Source: Lysobacterales bacterium (GTDB lineage Bacteria > Pseudomonadota > Gammaproteobacteria > Xanthomonadales > Xanthomonadaceae). From it: a stretch of 7,040 nt of DNA. Of the stretch, positions 5,725 through 7,040 are shown piece by piece. Both the position numbers and the translations under genes were made by a program. The stretch covers positions 1-7,040 of the forward strand of contig JAGRJX010000017.1 of NCBI GenBank assembly GCA_020442545.1, in the 5' to 3' direction. Under the pieces are notes generated by a model. It saw nothing but the letters and a program-made list of their open reading frames with translations. It made no database searches and was not told where the DNA came from. Position 1 is the first letter of the stretch. The number at the start of each line of letters is the position of its first letter.

Positions 5725-6690
5725 ATGTTGACGGGAATCAGCCTCACCTGCATCGCCGGCAGCTACTTAATCGTCTTCCTGTTGGAAGCGTCACGGCTGA
5801 GGCTGCGCGGGCGCATTTGGCACAACTCGGCGATGGTTGCGATGGTCGTGGGGTTGCTGACGCACAGCCTGCACCTCTACAACCTCGCCTCCAGCGAGGC
5901 GAACCAGGGACACGGGGTGCTGTCCAGTTGGTATGACTGGTGTTTGGTGGCGGCATGGTTTCTCGCCGCGTTTTACCTCGGCATGGCGATGCGACGCCCC
6001 GAGACCGCAATCGGGATTTTCTTTCTGCCGTTGGTGCTGGCGATGCTGGTCGGCGCGCTGTTGTTTCGCCAGTACGCTCCCGAGCCGTTTCCGCACGACG
6101 ATGCCCGCCGCTATTGGCGAATCGTGCATGGGATCGCGCTGTTGATGGGCACTGTCTCCGTGTCGCTCGGATTTGCCACGGGGTTGATGTACTTGATTCA
6201 GTCTTATCGATTGAAGCACAAATTGCCGATGCGAACGGGGTTTCAGCTGCCGAGCCTCGAGTGGCTCCATCGCTGCAGTCAAGAGACGCTGTTCGTGTCG
6301 ACTTTGTTGCTGGCGATCGGTGTACTGTCCGGCGTTGTGCTGAACTTGTATCGCTCGAATCAAGTGGCTTGGTCCGATCCGGTGGTTTTCAGCTCGGCGT
6401 TGTTGTTCGGTTGGTTGACCGCGGCTTCCCTTTTCGAGTGGCTCTACAAGCCAGCTCGTGTCGGGCACAAGGTTGCTTATCTGACGATCGCGAGCTTGGT
6501 GTTTTTGGTGATGGCATTGACCTTGGCGCTCGTTGGCCGTCATGCCGTCAACAATCCGGCCGCCACGCCGGCCGTCAGCGCCGCGACGCCACTCGCCATG
6601 TCGACCACGGATTGGCAGCGATCCGCTCGGGATGGCGAACTGAGCCGTTTTGCCAGGCAACTTTCGGTCTCTGTCGGGAGGCCGTCATGA
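5725..6690 (+). CDS. HemX/CcsA-like integral membrane protein (cytochrome c assembly family)
   Basis: The protein has 321 residues and about eight hydrophobic segments at roughly 4-22, 34-56, 68-88, 95-115, 132-156, 188-208, 218-240 and 248-270. A polar C-terminal tail of about 50 residues follows. Conserved-type histidines sit in membrane segments: His47 in GLLTHSLHLY and His135 in WRIVHGIALL. This is the layout of the CcsA/CcmC family (PF01578). I see no tryptophan-rich WWD heme-handling motif, which points to the HemX branch rather than a true heme lyase. In B. subtilis, HemX neighbours hemA and lowers glutamyl-tRNA reductase levels. Here too the gene is directly upstream of hemA, overlapping it by ATGA, so a role in controlling HemA is the best inference. 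The ATG at 5725 places the first membrane segment at the very N-terminus, and no Shine-Dalgarno is visible before it. Leucine TTG is used about twenty times, unlike the GC-rich genes to the left. Confidence 0.8.
   Translation: MLTGISLTCIAGSYLIVFLLEASRLRLRGRIWHNSAMVAMVVGLLTHSLHLYNLASSEANQGHGVLSSWYDWCLVAAWFLAAFYLGMAMRRPETAIGIFFLPLVLAMLVGALLFRQYAPEPFPHDDARRYWRIVHGIALLMGTVSVSLGFATGLMYLIQSYRLKHKLPMRTGFQLPSLEWLHRCSQETLFVSTLLLAIGVLSGVVLNLYRSNQVAWSDPVVFSSALLFGWLTAASLFEWLYKPARVGHKVAYLTIASLVFLVMALTLALVGRHAVNNPAATPAVSAATPLAMSTTDWQRSARDGELSRFARQLSVSVGRPS
6676..6681 (+). promoter_or_regulatory. Shine-Dalgarno GGGAGG for hemA
   Basis: GGGAGG lies 5 bases before ATG 6687, inside the end of the preceding gene. 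It favours ATG 6687 over the in-frame ATG at 6693. Confidence 0.7.
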
Positions 6691-7040
6691 AGATGCAGAT
6701 GGTGGGCTGCAGCCACCACACTGCGGCCGTTGAGGTTCGTGAACGCTTGGCGTTCTCCCCCGAACAATGTCGAGATGCGTTGAAGGCGTGGCAGCAGTCG
6801 TATCCCGATTCCGAAGCCGTGCTGCTCTCGACCTGCAATCGGGTCGAGATGTACGTCGCGGCCGAGGATCCCGACAACTGTCCGTCACGCGAGGAAGTGG
6901 GCCGTTTCATGGCTCGGTTCCACGGCGTCAATCCCGACGATGTGATGGCTCAGCTGTTCGAGCGTTCTGGCGAGGAGGCCATTCGCCACTTGTTCACCGT
7001 GTCCTGCAGCCTCGACAGCATGGTGGTCGGCGAGTCGCAG
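6687..7040 (+). CDS. hemA: Glutamyl-tRNA reductase HemA, N-terminal 118 residues (runs off right edge)
   Basis: HemA reduces glutamyl-tRNA(Glu) with NADPH to glutamate-1-semialdehyde, the first committed step of C5-pathway tetrapyrrole synthesis in the cytoplasm. The visible part is the catalytic N-terminal domain. It contains GCSHHTAAVEVRERL (7-21), equivalent to the family's G-x-(N/S)-H-x-x-A-x-(V/L)-x-x-R-E signature. STCNRVEMY (48-56) holds the catalytic Cys50 that forms the thioester. SLDSMVVGESQ (108-118) is the conserved G-E-x-Q stretch just before the edge. The usual family length is over 400 residues, so about three quarters lies outside. Its ATG overlaps the stop of the HemX-like gene (ATGA), indicating translational coupling. 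The opening MKMQMVGCSHH looks to me like planctomycete HemA proteins, a resemblance recalled and not searched. Confidence 0.96.
   Translation, partial: MKMQMVGCSHHTAAVEVRERLAFSPEQCRDALKAWQQSYPDSEAVLLSTCNRVEMYVAAEDPDNCPSREEVGRFMARFHGVNPDDVMAQLFERSGEEAIRHLFTVSCSLDSMVVGESQ

Noticed and set aside
5682..5936. 84-codon frame starting at TTG 5682
   Set aside because: Overlaps the HemX-like gene in another frame, has no Shine-Dalgarno, and its translation is Pro/Arg/Leu-rich without motifs.

Overview
The window carries a GC-rich, kinase-linked signalling cluster on its left three quarters and the start of a tetrapyrrole (heme) biosynthesis operon on its right. The two parts differ in composition and in apparent ancestry. 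From hand counts of sampled lines, the left part (to about 5200) is roughly 70% GC with almost exclusively G/C-ending codons. The right part is roughly 57-60% GC and uses the leucine codon TTG about twenty times in one 321-codon gene.

Layout: (1) 1-158, minus strand, is the N-terminal end of a DUF817 membrane protein that runs off the left edge. (2) 159-322 is a divergent intergenic region. (3) Plus strand, a TIGR02999/PF07638-type ECF sigma factor (stop at 943) overlaps by ATGA a Ser/Thr protein kinase with one membrane segment and a C-terminal TPR region (940-3624). (4) After 108 bases comes an FHA / sigma54-type AAA+ / Fis-HTH regulator (3733-5493). (5) 5494-5724 is an intergenic region with two perfect short palindromes and a candidate extended -10 promoter. 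(6) An eight-TM HemX/CcsA-like protein (5725-6690) overlaps by ATGA the glutamyl-tRNA reductase gene hemA (6687 to the right edge).

How the genes may work together: the sigma factor lacks the acidic DAED motif of ordinary ECF factors and has Ser/Thr residues there. No anti-sigma gene is present, but a kinase is translationally coupled to it. This is the arrangement of the phosphorylation-switched EcfP/PknT and EcfK/PknS pairs. The next gene adds an FHA (phosphothreonine-reading) domain on an AAA+ activator whose sigma54-contacting GAFTGA loop is altered to GVATGV. One kinase could therefore feed two transcription outputs. That is inference from gene content, not shown by the sequence alone.

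Organism: the HemX-HemA pair and the GACGGACTNNNAGTCCGTC palindromes resemble what I recall from Planctomycetota. The sigma-kinase pair resembles Xanthomonadales and relatives, although Planctomycetota also carry many such pairs. I cannot decide between a planctomycete with an acquired or simply GC-richer signalling cluster and an assembly join. The composition change starts near the C-terminal end of the FHA regulator rather than cleanly between genes.
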